Origin: Candidatus Polarisedimenticolaceae bacterium
Lineage (GTDB): Bacteria; Acidobacteriota; Polarisedimenticolia; Polarisedimenticolales; DASRJG01
Direction: 5' to 3'
NCBI GenBank assembly: GCA_036376135.1
Contig: DASVAW010000153.1
Coordinates: forward strand, 1-64,000
DNA: 64,000 nucleotides
A program made the translations under genes and the position numbers. Below the pieces are notes generated by a model that ran no database searches, was not told where the DNA came from, and saw only the letters and a program-made list of their open reading frames with translations. Positions 38,269-46,727 of the stretch are shown piece after piece (position 1 is the first letter of the stretch; each line of letters begins with the position of its first letter).

Positions 38269-39087
38269 TCAGAAATTGATCACGAGGGTGGCGGTCAGGA
38301 TCGTGTCGAGCTCGTCGAGCTCCCGGACGATCGGCGGGGCCACCCCGTCGAGGTCGTCGACGTCGTTGAGGGTCTCGGTCGCGGGCTGCTTGTCATAAAG
38401 GACCCGCACCGCGAACTTCAGGGCGAGCCGCGCGTTCAGGCTCGCCTGGATCGACGTCAAGGAGCGCGCGCGAAGATCGTCGGTGTCGTCCAGGTTCTCC
38501 AGGATCTCGAGCTCCTGCACGAACTTCGAGGACTCCCCGATCTTCTGCTCGTAGGCGAGAAAACCGCGCGCTCCGGCGAAGTCGCGGTCCTCGCCGTCGA
38601 CGGGGCTCTCCTGCGTGTAGTCCACGCCGATCTCGCCGGAGAACTTGGTCCGGTCGGTCTCGAAGAACCGGTACCCGATCCCGCCGCCGCCGAACAGGCG
38701 GGAGTCGATCCCCTGGAAGCGGTTCCGGTTCCAGCCGGCGAGCGCGTACCAGAACAGATCGCCGGTCACGGTACGGCGGTACTTCCCGTCGAGGAAATAC
38801 GACTCCGCGGTCGTCTCCTTGGGGGGCTCGACGAGCACGCCGTCGAGGTTGAACGCGTTGGGGGTGGATTCGGTGCGCAGGGCTCCGGCGTTGGAGAGGA
38901 ACTCCGCGTTCGTCCACTTGTAGCCGTACTTGTTGGAGAAGGCGAAATTGGTGGACTCGGAGTTCCCGCTCGTGACGATCACGCCCAGCTCGGTGGCGTT
39001 GGTCCACGGCTTCGCAGGCGCGTCCTCGGCGAGGACGGCGACGTGAGCGAGGCTGGCAACCACGACGGCGACGAAGAACCGCTTCAT
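38269..39087 (-). CDS. DUF481 family outer-membrane beta-barrel protein
   Basis: 272 aa. Signal peptide (KRFFVAVVVASLAHVAVLAE), then alternating strands with the DUF481 start TELGVIVTSGNSESTNFAFSNKY (two parts of about 12 strands) and an aromatic-poor but barrel-like C-terminus ILTATLVINF. Probably an outer-membrane protein related to YdiY-type salt-induced proteins. No operon partner. Confidence 0.85.
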   Translation of the reverse strand: MKRFFVAVVVASLAHVAVLAEDAPAKPWTNATELGVIVTSGNSESTNFAFSNKYGYKWTNAEFLSNAGALRTESTPNAFNLDGVLVEPPKETTAESYFLDGKYRRTVTGDLFWYALAGWNRNRFQGIDSRLFGGGGIGYRFFETDRTKFSGEIGVDYTQESPVDGEDRDFAGARGFLAYEQKIGESSKFVQELEILENLDDTDDLRARSLTSIQASLNARLALKFAVRVLYDKQPATETLNDVDDLDGVAPPIVRELDELDTILTATLVINF

Positions 39088-39142
39088 GAGGCCCCCCGAA
39101 TGGAAAAGAGCCGGATTCTAGCGGGCGGTATACTCCCCCGCC

Positions 39143-41818
39143 ATGCCGGCCGAATCCTCCCTGACGCCGATGTTCCGGCAGTACCGGACCATGAAGGCGG
39201 AACATCCGGGAACGCTCCTGCTGTTCCGGATGGGGGACTTCTACGAGATGTTCTACGAGGATGCGGTCGACGCCAGCCGCGTCCTCGAGCTCGCGCTCAC
39301 CGCGCGCGGGAAGGGCACCGCCCACGAGGCGCCGATGTGCGGGTTCCCGCACCACCAGATCGACGCGTACACGGCGCGCCTCGTGCGCGCCGGACGTCGC
39401 GTGGCGGTCTGCGAACAGGTCGAGGACCCCCGCAAGGCCAAGGGGCTCGTGAGACGGGAAGTGATCCGGGTCGTCACCCCGGGGACCCTGACCGATCCCG
39501 GGGAGCTCGACGAGAAGGAACCGGCCTGGATCGCCTCGGTGGCCGAGGTCGGCGGGGTGGTGGGCGCCGCCTTCGCGGACCTCTCGACCGGGTCGTTCCT
39601 CGCCTGGCAGTCCTCCGATGGTCCGGACGCCCGCGAAGCCCTCGTCGAGCGTCTCCAGGCGTTCTCACCCCGCGAGATCGTCGTCGCGGAGGAGCTTCCC
39701 GCCCGCGAGCGTCTCGCGGAGCTCGGCCGCGCGGCGCTGACGCCGGTCGACGGGTACGCGTTCCTCCCCGATCCCGCCGGGGAGCTGCTTCGCCGCCACT
39801 TCGGCGTCGCCTCCCTGGACGGCTTCGGCCTTCGCGACGCGCCGGTCGCGGTCGCCGCCGCGGGGGGGCTGCTCGCCTACCTCCGCGACACGCAGAAACA
39901 CGGCCTCGAGCACCTCGACGGGATCGCGCTGCACGAGCCGCGCGCCGCGCTCGCCCTGGATCGCGCCACCCGCCGCAACCTCGAGATCGAGCGTTCGCTG
40001 CGCGACGGCGCCCGCGCGGGCTCGCTGATCCACGCCGTCGACCGCACGCGCACCGCCGCCGGAGCGCGGCTGCTCCGCGCGTGGATCCTGGAGCCGCTCC
40101 TCGACGCCCGCGAGATCGCGCGCCGCCACGATGCGGTCGAGGAGCTCGTCGAGCGGGCGGCGCTGCGCGAGACGATGCGCTCCCGCCTCGAGGCGGTGCG
40201 CGACATCGAGCGTCTCACGGGGAGAATCGTCGCCGCGAGCGCGGGCCCGCGCGAGCTCGTCGCCCTGCGCGCGTCCCTCGAGTCGGTGCCGGCGCTCGTC
40301 GAGTCCGGATCGACGCTCGCGATGGCCTTCCTTCGCGAGACCCTCGACGGGCTCGATCCGTGCGCCGACCTCGAGCAACGCCTCGCGGCGGCGCTCGTCG
40401 ACCAGCCCCCCGCCGGCGCGAAGGACGGCGGGGTCCTGCGCGACGGCTTCCACGCCGAGCTCGACGAGCTGCGCGCGATCCGCCGGGACGGCAGCGCGTG
40501 GATCACCGCCCTCGAGGCGCGCGAGCGCGAGGCGACGGGAATCGCGTCGCTGAAGGTCCGGTTCAACAAGGTCTTCGGCTACTACATCGAGATCTCGCGG
40601 TCGAACCTCGACCGCGTCCCCGACCGCTACACCCGCAAGCAGACGATCGCGGGGGGCGAGCGTTACGTCACCCCCGAGCTGAAGGACTACGAGTCGAAGG
40701 TCCTGCACGCGCAGGAGCGGATCGTGGAGCTCGAGTACGAGCTGTTCGCCGCGTTGCGGACCGAGATCGCCGCCCACGCCCACCGGCTCAAGGCGACCGC
40801 GCGCGCCCTCGCGCGCCTCGACGTCGTCTGCGCCTTCGCCGAGCTCGCCGTGCGCGAGGGGTACTGCCGCCCGCGCGTCTCGGAGGGGCTCGAGCTGCGG
40901 ATCGCGGGCGGACGCCATCCGGTCGTCGAGGCGACCCTCGGCCACGGCCGCTTCGTCCCGAACGACACCTCCCTCGACCCCCCCGCCTCGGCGATCGGCA
41001 TCCTCACCGGCCCGAACATGGGGGGGAAGTCGACCTACCTGAGGCAGGTCGCGCTGATCGTCGTCCTCGCGCAGGCGGGCTCGTTCGTCCCCGCCGAATC
41101 GGCCGAGATCGGGATCGTCGATCGCGTCTTCTGTCGCGTGGGAGCGTCGGACAGTCTGGCCGAAGGGCAAAGCACGTTCATGGTGGAGATGACCGAGACG
41201 GCGAACATCCTCCACCACGCCGGGCCGCGAAGCCTCGTCCTCCTCGACGAGATCGGCCGCGGGACCTCGACCTTCGACGGCCTCGCGATCGCGTGGGCGG
41301 TCGCGGAGCACCTCCACGGCCGGGCGGGAGGAGCGCCGCGCACGCTCTTCGCGACGCACTACCACGAGATGACCGAGCTCGCCGTGGCGCTCCCCGGCGT
41401 GCGCAACCTCCGCATGGCCGTGCGCGAGCGCGGGCACGAGGTCGTCTTCACGCACCGCGTGGAGTCCGGCGCGGCCGACCGCTCCTACGGCATCCACGTC
41501 GCGAGGCTCGCGGGGGTGCCCGCGGCCGTCCTGGCGCGGGCGCGCGAGATCCTCGAGAACCTGGAGAAGGACGAGTTCGGCGGGGACGGGCTTCCGCGTC
41601 GCGCGCGCCGGGGCGGATCGACGCGATACCGCCGCGGCGAGACGCCGCTGTTCGCCCTGGCGGAGCCCGAGCCGCGCACGCCGCCACCCGATCCGAGCGT
41701 GGCGGAGATCCTGGCGGAGTTGCGGGCGTGTGATCCGGACCGGCTCACGCCGATCGACGCCCTTCAGAGGCTGGACGCGTGGGTGCGCCGCCTCCGCACC
41801 CGCGGAGACGGCGCCTAG
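39143..41818 (+). CDS. mutS: DNA mismatch repair protein MutS
   Basis: 891 aa. Mismatch-binding domain I with FRMGDFYEMFYEDA (about 30-43, the conserved Phe and Glu), connector, lever and clamp regions, then an ATPase with Walker A TGPNMGGKSTYLRQ and Walker B SLVLLDEIGRGTSTFDG, and a C-terminal helix region. TATACT lies 8 nt before the ATG and there is no ribosome-binding site. No mutL is nearby. The 3' end is 12 bp from the convergent STAS gene. Confidence 0.98.
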   Translation: MPAESSLTPMFRQYRTMKAEHPGTLLLFRMGDFYEMFYEDAVDASRVLELALTARGKGTAHEAPMCGFPHHQIDAYTARLVRAGRRVAVCEQVEDPRKAKGLVRREVIRVVTPGTLTDPGELDEKEPAWIASVAEVGGVVGAAFADLSTGSFLAWQSSDGPDAREALVERLQAFSPREIVVAEELPARERLAELGRAALTPVDGYAFLPDPAGELLRRHFGVASLDGFGLRDAPVAVAAAGGLLAYLRDTQKHGLEHLDGIALHEPRAALALDRATRRNLEIERSLRDGARAGSLIHAVDRTRTAAGARLLRAWILEPLLDAREIARRHDAVEELVERAALRETMRSRLEAVRDIERLTGRIVAASAGPRELVALRASLESVPALVESGSTLAMAFLRETLDGLDPCADLEQRLAAALVDQPPAGAKDGGVLRDGFHAELDELRAIRRDGSAWITALEAREREATGIASLKVRFNKVFGYYIEISRSNLDRVPDRYTRKQTIAGGERYVTPELKDYESKVLHAQERIVELEYELFAALRTEIAAHAHRLKATARALARLDVVCAFAELAVREGYCRPRVSEGLELRIAGGRHPVVEATLGHGRFVPNDTSLDPPASAIGILTGPNMGGKSTYLRQVALIVVLAQAGSFVPAESAEIGIVDRVFCRVGASDSLAEGQSTFMVEMTETANILHHAGPRSLVLLDEIGRGTSTFDGLAIAWAVAEHLHGRAGGAPRTLFATHYHEMTELAVALPGVRNLRMAVRERGHEVVFTHRVESGAADRSYGIHVARLAGVPAAVLARAREILENLEKDEFGGDGLPRRARRGGSTRYRRGETPLFALAEPEPRTPPPDPSVAEILAELRACDPDRLTPIDALQRLDAWVRRLRTRGDGA

Positions 41819-41830
41819 GCCGAGCGTCGG

Positions 41831-42172
41831 TCAGAAGGCGACGAGGGCGTCCTTCTCGGTCTGGTACGAGTCGAAGACCTCTTCGAGCTTGGTGAGCGCG
41901 AGCAGGTCCTGGACCTTCCCCGCCGGCTTGAGCAGCTTGACGGTGCCGCCCTTCTCGCGAGCCCGCTTGTAGCAGGCCACGAGCTCGCCGATGCCGGCCG
42001 AATCCATGTACGACACGCCCTCGAGATTGAGCAGGATGTTCTTCTTGCCGCCGTCGAGCAGCGCCTGCACCTTCTCCCGCAGCAGCGAATCGCCCTCGCC
42101 GATGGTGATCTTGCCCGAGAGGTCCACGACCGAGACGTGACCGGCCTCGCGGACGTTCAACTTGAGGCTCAT
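41831..42172 (-). CDS. STAS-domain anti-sigma factor antagonist
   Basis: 113 aa, a single STAS domain (RsbV/SpoIIAA type). The phosphorylation loop is GVSYMDSAGIGELVACYK (about 52-69), with the target serine in DSAG. GGAGGAG precedes the ATG at 42172. It lies 25 bp downstream of the kinase-type anti-sigma gene, so the two form a partner-switching pair. The controlled sigma factor is not adjacent. Confidence 0.92.
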   Translation of the reverse strand: MSLKLNVREAGHVSVVDLSGKITIGEGDSLLREKVQALLDGGKKNILLNLEGVSYMDSAGIGELVACYKRAREKGGTVKLLKPAGKVQDLLALTKLEEVFDSYQTEKDALVAF

Positions 42173-42197
42173 GGGAAACTCCTCCGAGTTCTGCGGT

Positions 42198-42641
42198 TCA
42201 GCGCCGCTTCGCGTTGCCGCGGCGGCCGGATTGTACCTTCTTGTGCATCGTGACTTCCATGCCGCGTCCGGGCCTGCGCCGGAACTCCAGCCGGTCCGTG
42301 TACGCACGCATCATCAGGATCCCCCGACCGGACGTGTTGAGGATGTGCTCCTTGTCCGTCGGATCGGGGGTCGCCTGCGGGTCGAATCCCTCCCCACGGT
42401 CGCGGATCCGCACCCGGATCCCGCGCTTGAGGAGGTCGAAACGGACCTCGACCGGGACCTTCGGATCCTGACGGTTTCCGTGGACGAGGGCGTTGATCAC
42501 GCCCTCGTGCACCGCGATGGCGAGATTCAGGGCCTCGTCGTCCGAGAATCCGGCCTGGGCTCCCAGTTTTTCCGCCAGGGCGTGCGCGGTCTCCACGAAC
42601 CGGACGGAGCTGGGAAACCTGAGGACGACGGCTTCGGCCAA
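42198..42641 (-). CDS. Anti-sigma regulatory factor (RsbW-like serine kinase)
   Basis: 147 aa GHKL-type HATPase. N-box NLAIAVHEGVINALVHGNR (about 39-57), G1 box RDRGEGFDP and G2 box SGRGILMMRAY. It would bind and inhibit a sigma factor and phosphorylate the adjacent STAS protein. The start is TTG at 42641, supported by GGGAGG and a promoter just upstream. The basic C-terminal tail (GRRGNAKRR) is unusual. Confidence 0.9.
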   Translation of the reverse strand: MAEAVVLRFPSSVRFVETAHALAEKLGAQAGFSDDEALNLAIAVHEGVINALVHGNRQDPKVPVEVRFDLLKRGIRVRIRDRGEGFDPQATPDPTDKEHILNTSGRGILMMRAYTDRLEFRRRPGRGMEVTMHKKVQSGRRGNAKRR

Positions 42642-42663
42642 GATTCCTCCCGTAAACCGCGGG

Positions 42664-42693
42664 AGGATATCCGCCCCGGCGCGGAACCGTCAA
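42664..42693 (-). promoter_or_regulatory. Promoter of the anti-sigma/STAS pair
   Basis: TTGACG, an 18-bp spacer and TATCCT, overlapping the last codons of fabH. Predicted leader about 16 nt with GGGAGG. Confidence 0.6.
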
Positions 42694-43721
42694 CGAATTG
42701 GGCCGCCCCCCTCGGACTTGCCGCCGGTCCAACGCAGCACCGCGGCTCCCCAGGTGAGCCCGGCCCCGAACCCGGTCATGAGCAGATTCGCCCCCGGGGA
42801 CACCCGGCCGGTCCGGACCGCCTCGTCCAGGGCGATCGGGATCGTGGCCGCGGCGGTGTTGGCGTAACGATCGACGGTGACGAGCATCCGGTCGCGGGGG
42901 ATCTTCAGACGCTCGATCCCCGCCTCGAGGATCCGCAGGTTGGCCTGATGCGGGACGAAGAGGTCGACGGCGTCCGGCGCCAGCCCCGAGCGGTCGAGCG
43001 CACGGCGCGAGGCGGTGACGAGGGCCTCGACGGCGAACCGGAAGAGCGTCGGACCGTCCATCTGGATGAAGTGCTCCCGGGCCTCGATCGTCTCGGCGGA
43101 GGCGGGTTTGCGCGATCCGCCGGCGGGCATCCTGAAGAGGGACCCCCCGGAACCGTCGGCCCCCATGTGCCACCCGAGAAGGCCCGTGGATCCGTTGACC
43201 GGTCCGAGGACCACCGCCCCCGCGCCGTCCCCGAACAGGGCCGTGACCTTCTGGTCCATCGGGTCGATGATCCTGGAGTTCACGTCCGACCCGACGACGA
43301 GCACCCGTCGCGCCGCCCCGTTCGCGATGAACTGCGCCGCGGTCACGAGGGCGTAGACGAACCCGGAGCAGGCCGCCTGCAGGTCGAACGAGGCGGCGGG
43401 TTGCGCTCCGAGTCGGTCCTGGATCAGGCACGCGGTCGAGGGGAAGGCCATGTCGGGGGTGTAGGTCGCGCAGATGACGAGGTCGAGCTCCCTGGGCTCC
43501 ACCTCGGCGGCGTCGAGCGCCTGCCGCGCGGCCAGAAGTCCCAGGTCGGAGGCGGCGACCCCGGGCGCGGCGAACCGACGCTGCTGGATCCCCGTCCGCT
43601 TGAGGATCCAGTCTTCGGAGCAGCCGTAGCGCTCCGCGAGCTCGCGGTTGTCGACGATGCGGTCGGGGACGTGACTCCCCGTGCCGAGCACGCCGGCACG
43701 AACCTGCCCGTCGCCTGCCAT
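42690..43721 (-). CDS. fabH: Beta-ketoacyl-ACP synthase III
   Basis: Starts fatty-acid synthesis by condensing acyl-CoA with malonyl-ACP; 343 aa. Cys-His-Asn triad: QAACSGFVYAL (Cys near 118), VPHQANLRI and YANTAAATIP. C-terminal GFGAGLTWGA. The ATG at 43721 begins MAGDGQVRAGVLGTGSHVPD. No other fab genes adjoin, so it may be a specialised copy. Confidence 0.95.
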   Translation of the reverse strand: MAGDGQVRAGVLGTGSHVPDRIVDNRELAERYGCSEDWILKRTGIQQRRFAAPGVAASDLGLLAARQALDAAEVEPRELDLVICATYTPDMAFPSTACLIQDRLGAQPAASFDLQAACSGFVYALVTAAQFIANGAARRVLVVGSDVNSRIIDPMDQKVTALFGDGAGAVVLGPVNGSTGLLGWHMGADGSGGSLFRMPAGGSRKPASAETIEAREHFIQMDGPTLFRFAVEALVTASRRALDRSGLAPDAVDLFVPHQANLRILEAGIERLKIPRDRMLVTVDRYANTAAATIPIALDEAVRTGRVSPGANLLMTGFGAGLTWGAAVLRWTGGKSEGGGPIR

Positions 43722-43752
43722 GTCGGGACCCCCACCCCAGAAGGGCCACGGA

Positions 43753-43782
43753 GATATACGGCTCTGCGGCGGTTTGCTGCAA
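43753..43782 (-). promoter_or_regulatory. fabH: fabH promoter
   Basis: TTGCAG, an 18-bp spacer and TATATC, 31 nt before the ATG. Confidence 0.55.
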
Positions 43783-43833
43783 GGAAGAAGAAGCGGCTCA
43801 ATGGCATGCGAGGATGCGCGTGGAGGCCTCGAC

Positions 43834-44703
43834 ATGCTTCGGAACACCCTCGTCCTGCTCGCCCTCGTCGCGGCGGGCGTCAACAACGCCGATTCCGCCG
43901 ACACCCCGAATGCCGACCTGAAGGAGCAGGTCCGGAAGACCGAGGTCGCCTTCGCGAAGACGATGGCCGACCGGGACCACGCGGCGTTCACCTCGTTCCT
44001 GGCGGACGAGACGGTGTTCTTCGGCCGGAGCGTCCTGCGCGGCAAAGACGCCGTCGCCGCCGCATGGAAGCGGTTCTACGAGGGGCCCGCCGCGCCGTTC
44101 TCCTGGGCTCCATCGGATGTCGAGGTCCTCGATTCCGGGACTCTGGGATACACGAGCGGGCCGGTGCTCGATCCCGCAGGAAACCGCGTCGGCACGTTCA
44201 ACTCCGTCTGGCGCCGGCAGCCGGACGGCTCCTGGAAGATCGTCTTCGACAAGGGATGCCCCGAATGCGATTGCGCGCCGAAGCCGGTCGCGGTTCCGGC
44301 GGGAGCGACCGGAATCGCGGCGCTCGCGTGGATGGCGGGCGACTGGCGGACCGAACCCGGCAAGCGCCAGGTCGACGAACACTGGACGGCACCGTCCGGG
44401 GGCTCGATGCTCGGCATGAGCCGCACGGTCGCCGACGGGAGCACGAGAGAGTTCGAGTATCTGCGGATCGTCGCGCGCGCCGACGGCATCTTCTACATCG
44501 CGCATCCCGGAGCGCGCAGCCCCGGGACGGAGTTCAAGCTCACCCGCAGCTCCGAGGGCGAGGCCGTGTTCGAGAACCCGCAGCACGATTTCCCGAAGCG
44601 GATCACCTACCGGCTCGGGGCGGACGGGACGTTGACCGCCGTCGTGGACGGAGGAGAAGGAACGAAGGGGTTCACGTTCGTGTTTTCCCGGAGCGCGCGC
44701 TAG
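43834..44703 (+). CDS. Exported DUF4440/SnoaL-like plus DUF6265-like protein
   Basis: 289 aa. Signal peptide (LRNTLVLLALVAAGVNNADSA), then a DUF4440-like domain (about 25-140: VAFAKTMADRDHAAFTSFLADE, RRQPDGSWKIVFD) and a C-terminal domain (about 165-285) that begins LAWMAGDWRTEPG and has FENPQHDFPKRITYR, as in DUF6265. Function unknown. GGAGG lies 7 nt before the ATG at 43834; an upstream ATG at 43801 lacks this support. Confidence 0.75.
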   Translation: MLRNTLVLLALVAAGVNNADSADTPNADLKEQVRKTEVAFAKTMADRDHAAFTSFLADETVFFGRSVLRGKDAVAAAWKRFYEGPAAPFSWAPSDVEVLDSGTLGYTSGPVLDPAGNRVGTFNSVWRRQPDGSWKIVFDKGCPECDCAPKPVAVPAGATGIAALAWMAGDWRTEPGKRQVDEHWTAPSGGSMLGMSRTVADGSTREFEYLRIVARADGIFYIAHPGARSPGTEFKLTRSSEGEAVFENPQHDFPKRITYRLGADGTLTAVVDGGEGTKGFTFVFSRSAR

Positions 44704-44775
44704 ACAAGCGTCAAGCGCCCGATGCGCCGGGGTCGGCGCCGAGTCATCCTTCCTCGGGAACCGCTGGGGGCCTGG

Positions 44776-46677
44776 ATGCCGATGCGGGGACTGGCCTTCG
44801 TCATGGTCCTGGCGGGGTCGGCAATCCGCCCCGACGCCGAGGCCGCGTCGCCGCTCGACCGCATCGCCGATCCGGTCGTGTTGACCGGCGCCGATCTGCC
44901 GACGCTGGTCGGGAACAACCCGGCTGGCCTCGTGGCCTTCCGCTTCGAAGGAGGCTGGGTCCAGATTCCCCTCCAGGTGGACGAGCGCGCGCTCGTCGAC
45001 TTCGGCACGATCTACGGCAGCGCCCCGGTCGGCCTGACCGTGCGGACCTACACCGACGCGGGGACGTTCACCGGCGCCGATCCCGACGCGGCGTTCGACG
45101 CGGACGACGAGCTCGTCGTCATGGCGATCGACGCGGGGGGATCCCGCGCGGGCTTCGCCGACCCTCCGGAACACGTGGATCCGGCCGCGGGGGTAGAGGT
45201 CGAGATCCGCGACCCGCTCGACGGAGCGCGCGCCTGGGTCTACCTCTTCCCCGGCGACGGTACCCTCGACCCCGCGGCGGGGGCCCAGCGGGTGGCCTAC
45301 GCTTTCAACCTCCTCTCGGGGGACTACAAGACCACCTACAACACCGCCGTCGGGCCGAATCCCGAGAACTCCGTCGTGACGACCTCGAGCTACGGCGTGC
45401 GCTTCTCCGACCGCTGGATCCGCGACGAGACGCGCGTGACCGCGGGGAACGCCACGGGGGTCGACATCCTCGACCGGCACAAGACCAAGCTGCGCCCGCG
45501 GGACTGCAGCCGCACCGAGCAGACCTTCAGCAGCGACGGCGGCGCGCTCATCGTCAACCGATCGGGCCCGCTGCGGGCGATCCGGGGGTACATCGGGGCG
45601 AACAGCGGCATCACCACGCACCGGATCCACGCCTTCTACGAGGCGCGCGAGGACGTCTGGACGTTCGTGCGCGTCCACTCGATCCCGGGGATCCTGGACC
45701 TGTTCGACTACTCCCCGGGCGCGGCCGGGATGGTCTATTACAACGACTTCAACGTCGCCGGGGCGACGATCGACGGAAGCCCGGACCCGGTCTCGTCGGC
45801 GCCGCAATCCTGGGAGATGGTGACCGGTGCGCAGGGGACGCTCGCGATGACCCTGCGCGTGGTGTCCGACATCCCCGCGCTGGCCTGCGTCGCGTATTAC
45901 TCCGACAGCCTGAATCCGCTCGACACGCAGTGCACCGGCGACGCCTGGCAGTACGGGGAGAGCGGGATCTGGATCCCGGCGGCGATTCCGAACACCGATC
46001 CCGCCGGGGGCGTGTCCTTCCGCCTGGAGTTGTTGCGCGTCATCCGTTACGCGCCGCCGGGGCAGCCCCCGGCCTTCGCCGCCCGCGCGGCCGAGGAGGC
46101 CGCCTCCCCGCCGGCGGCGAGCGTCTCTGCGTGGCCGCCCGCGGTGTGCCCCGACGAAGACGGCGACGGCCGCGCCCTCTGCGCGCCGTCCTGCGAGCCT
46201 CCCGGCGGAGCGACCTGCGGCGACAACTGCCCGGCGGCGGCGAACGCCGACCAGGGCGACCTCGACGAGGACGGCGAAGGGGACGCCTGCGACGACGACG
46301 ACGATGACGACGGAACGGCGGACGCCGAGGACTGCGCCCCGCTCGATCCCTCGGCGGCGCGTCTGCCGACCGAGGTCGAGGGGTTCCTCGTGGACAAGGG
46401 CGGCGGCGGCGCCTTCTCTTGGACGAGCGAAGGGCCGGGGTTCCGCTACGACCTCGTGACGGGAGAACTTCTGCAGCTCCGCACCGACGGGACGTTCGCC
46501 GGCGCGACCTGCCTGCTGGGGAACGTCGTCTCGCCGAACGGGGCCGATCCCACCCCGGCCCCGCCCGCGGGTGCCGGGGTCTATTTTCTCGTCCGCGCCC
46601 GGAACGCCTGCGCTCGGGGCACTTACGGACGGACGAGCGAGGGGACCCCGCGGACGATCGCGCAGGACTGCCCCTAG
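44776..46677 (+). CDS. Secreted protein with thrombospondin type 3-like Ca-binding repeats
   Basis: About 633 aa. Signal-like N-terminus (LAFVMVLAGSAI...AEA), a large beta-rich region with no recognised family (about 30-420), then acidic calcium-binding repeats near 465-520: DEDGDGRALC, CGDNCPAAANADQGDLDEDG and a run of seven aspartates after DACD. The rest is unassigned. It is probably cell-surface or secreted. The start is unsure: ATGs at 44722, 44776 and 44782 are in frame and none has a good ribosome-binding site. Confidence 0.7.
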   Translation: MPMRGLAFVMVLAGSAIRPDAEAASPLDRIADPVVLTGADLPTLVGNNPAGLVAFRFEGGWVQIPLQVDERALVDFGTIYGSAPVGLTVRTYTDAGTFTGADPDAAFDADDELVVMAIDAGGSRAGFADPPEHVDPAAGVEVEIRDPLDGARAWVYLFPGDGTLDPAAGAQRVAYAFNLLSGDYKTTYNTAVGPNPENSVVTTSSYGVRFSDRWIRDETRVTAGNATGVDILDRHKTKLRPRDCSRTEQTFSSDGGALIVNRSGPLRAIRGYIGANSGITTHRIHAFYEAREDVWTFVRVHSIPGILDLFDYSPGAAGMVYYNDFNVAGATIDGSPDPVSSAPQSWEMVTGAQGTLAMTLRVVSDIPALACVAYYSDSLNPLDTQCTGDAWQYGESGIWIPAAIPNTDPAGGVSFRLELLRVIRYAPPGQPPAFAARAAEEAASPPAASVSAWPPAVCPDEDGDGRALCAPSCEPPGGATCGDNCPAAANADQGDLDEDGEGDACDDDDDDDGTADAEDCAPLDPSAARLPTEVEGFLVDKGGGGAFSWTSEGPGFRYDLVTGELLQLRTDGTFAGATCLLGNVVSPNGADPTPAPPAGAGVYFLVRARNACARGTYGRTSEGTPRTIAQDCP

Positions 46678-46727
46678 GCGACGCCGGGTTCGTCGGACTT
46701 CCTACTCGGAGGCTCTCGGCACGGGGT

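Noticed and set aside
42162-46307. 1381-codon plus-strand frame
   Set aside because: Runs across fabH (antisense) and out of frame through two real secreted-protein genes.
46250-46330. Poly-aspartate run as a sequencing or frame error
   Set aside because: The frame continues normally on both sides, and acidic runs are expected in thrombospondin type 3-like repeats.
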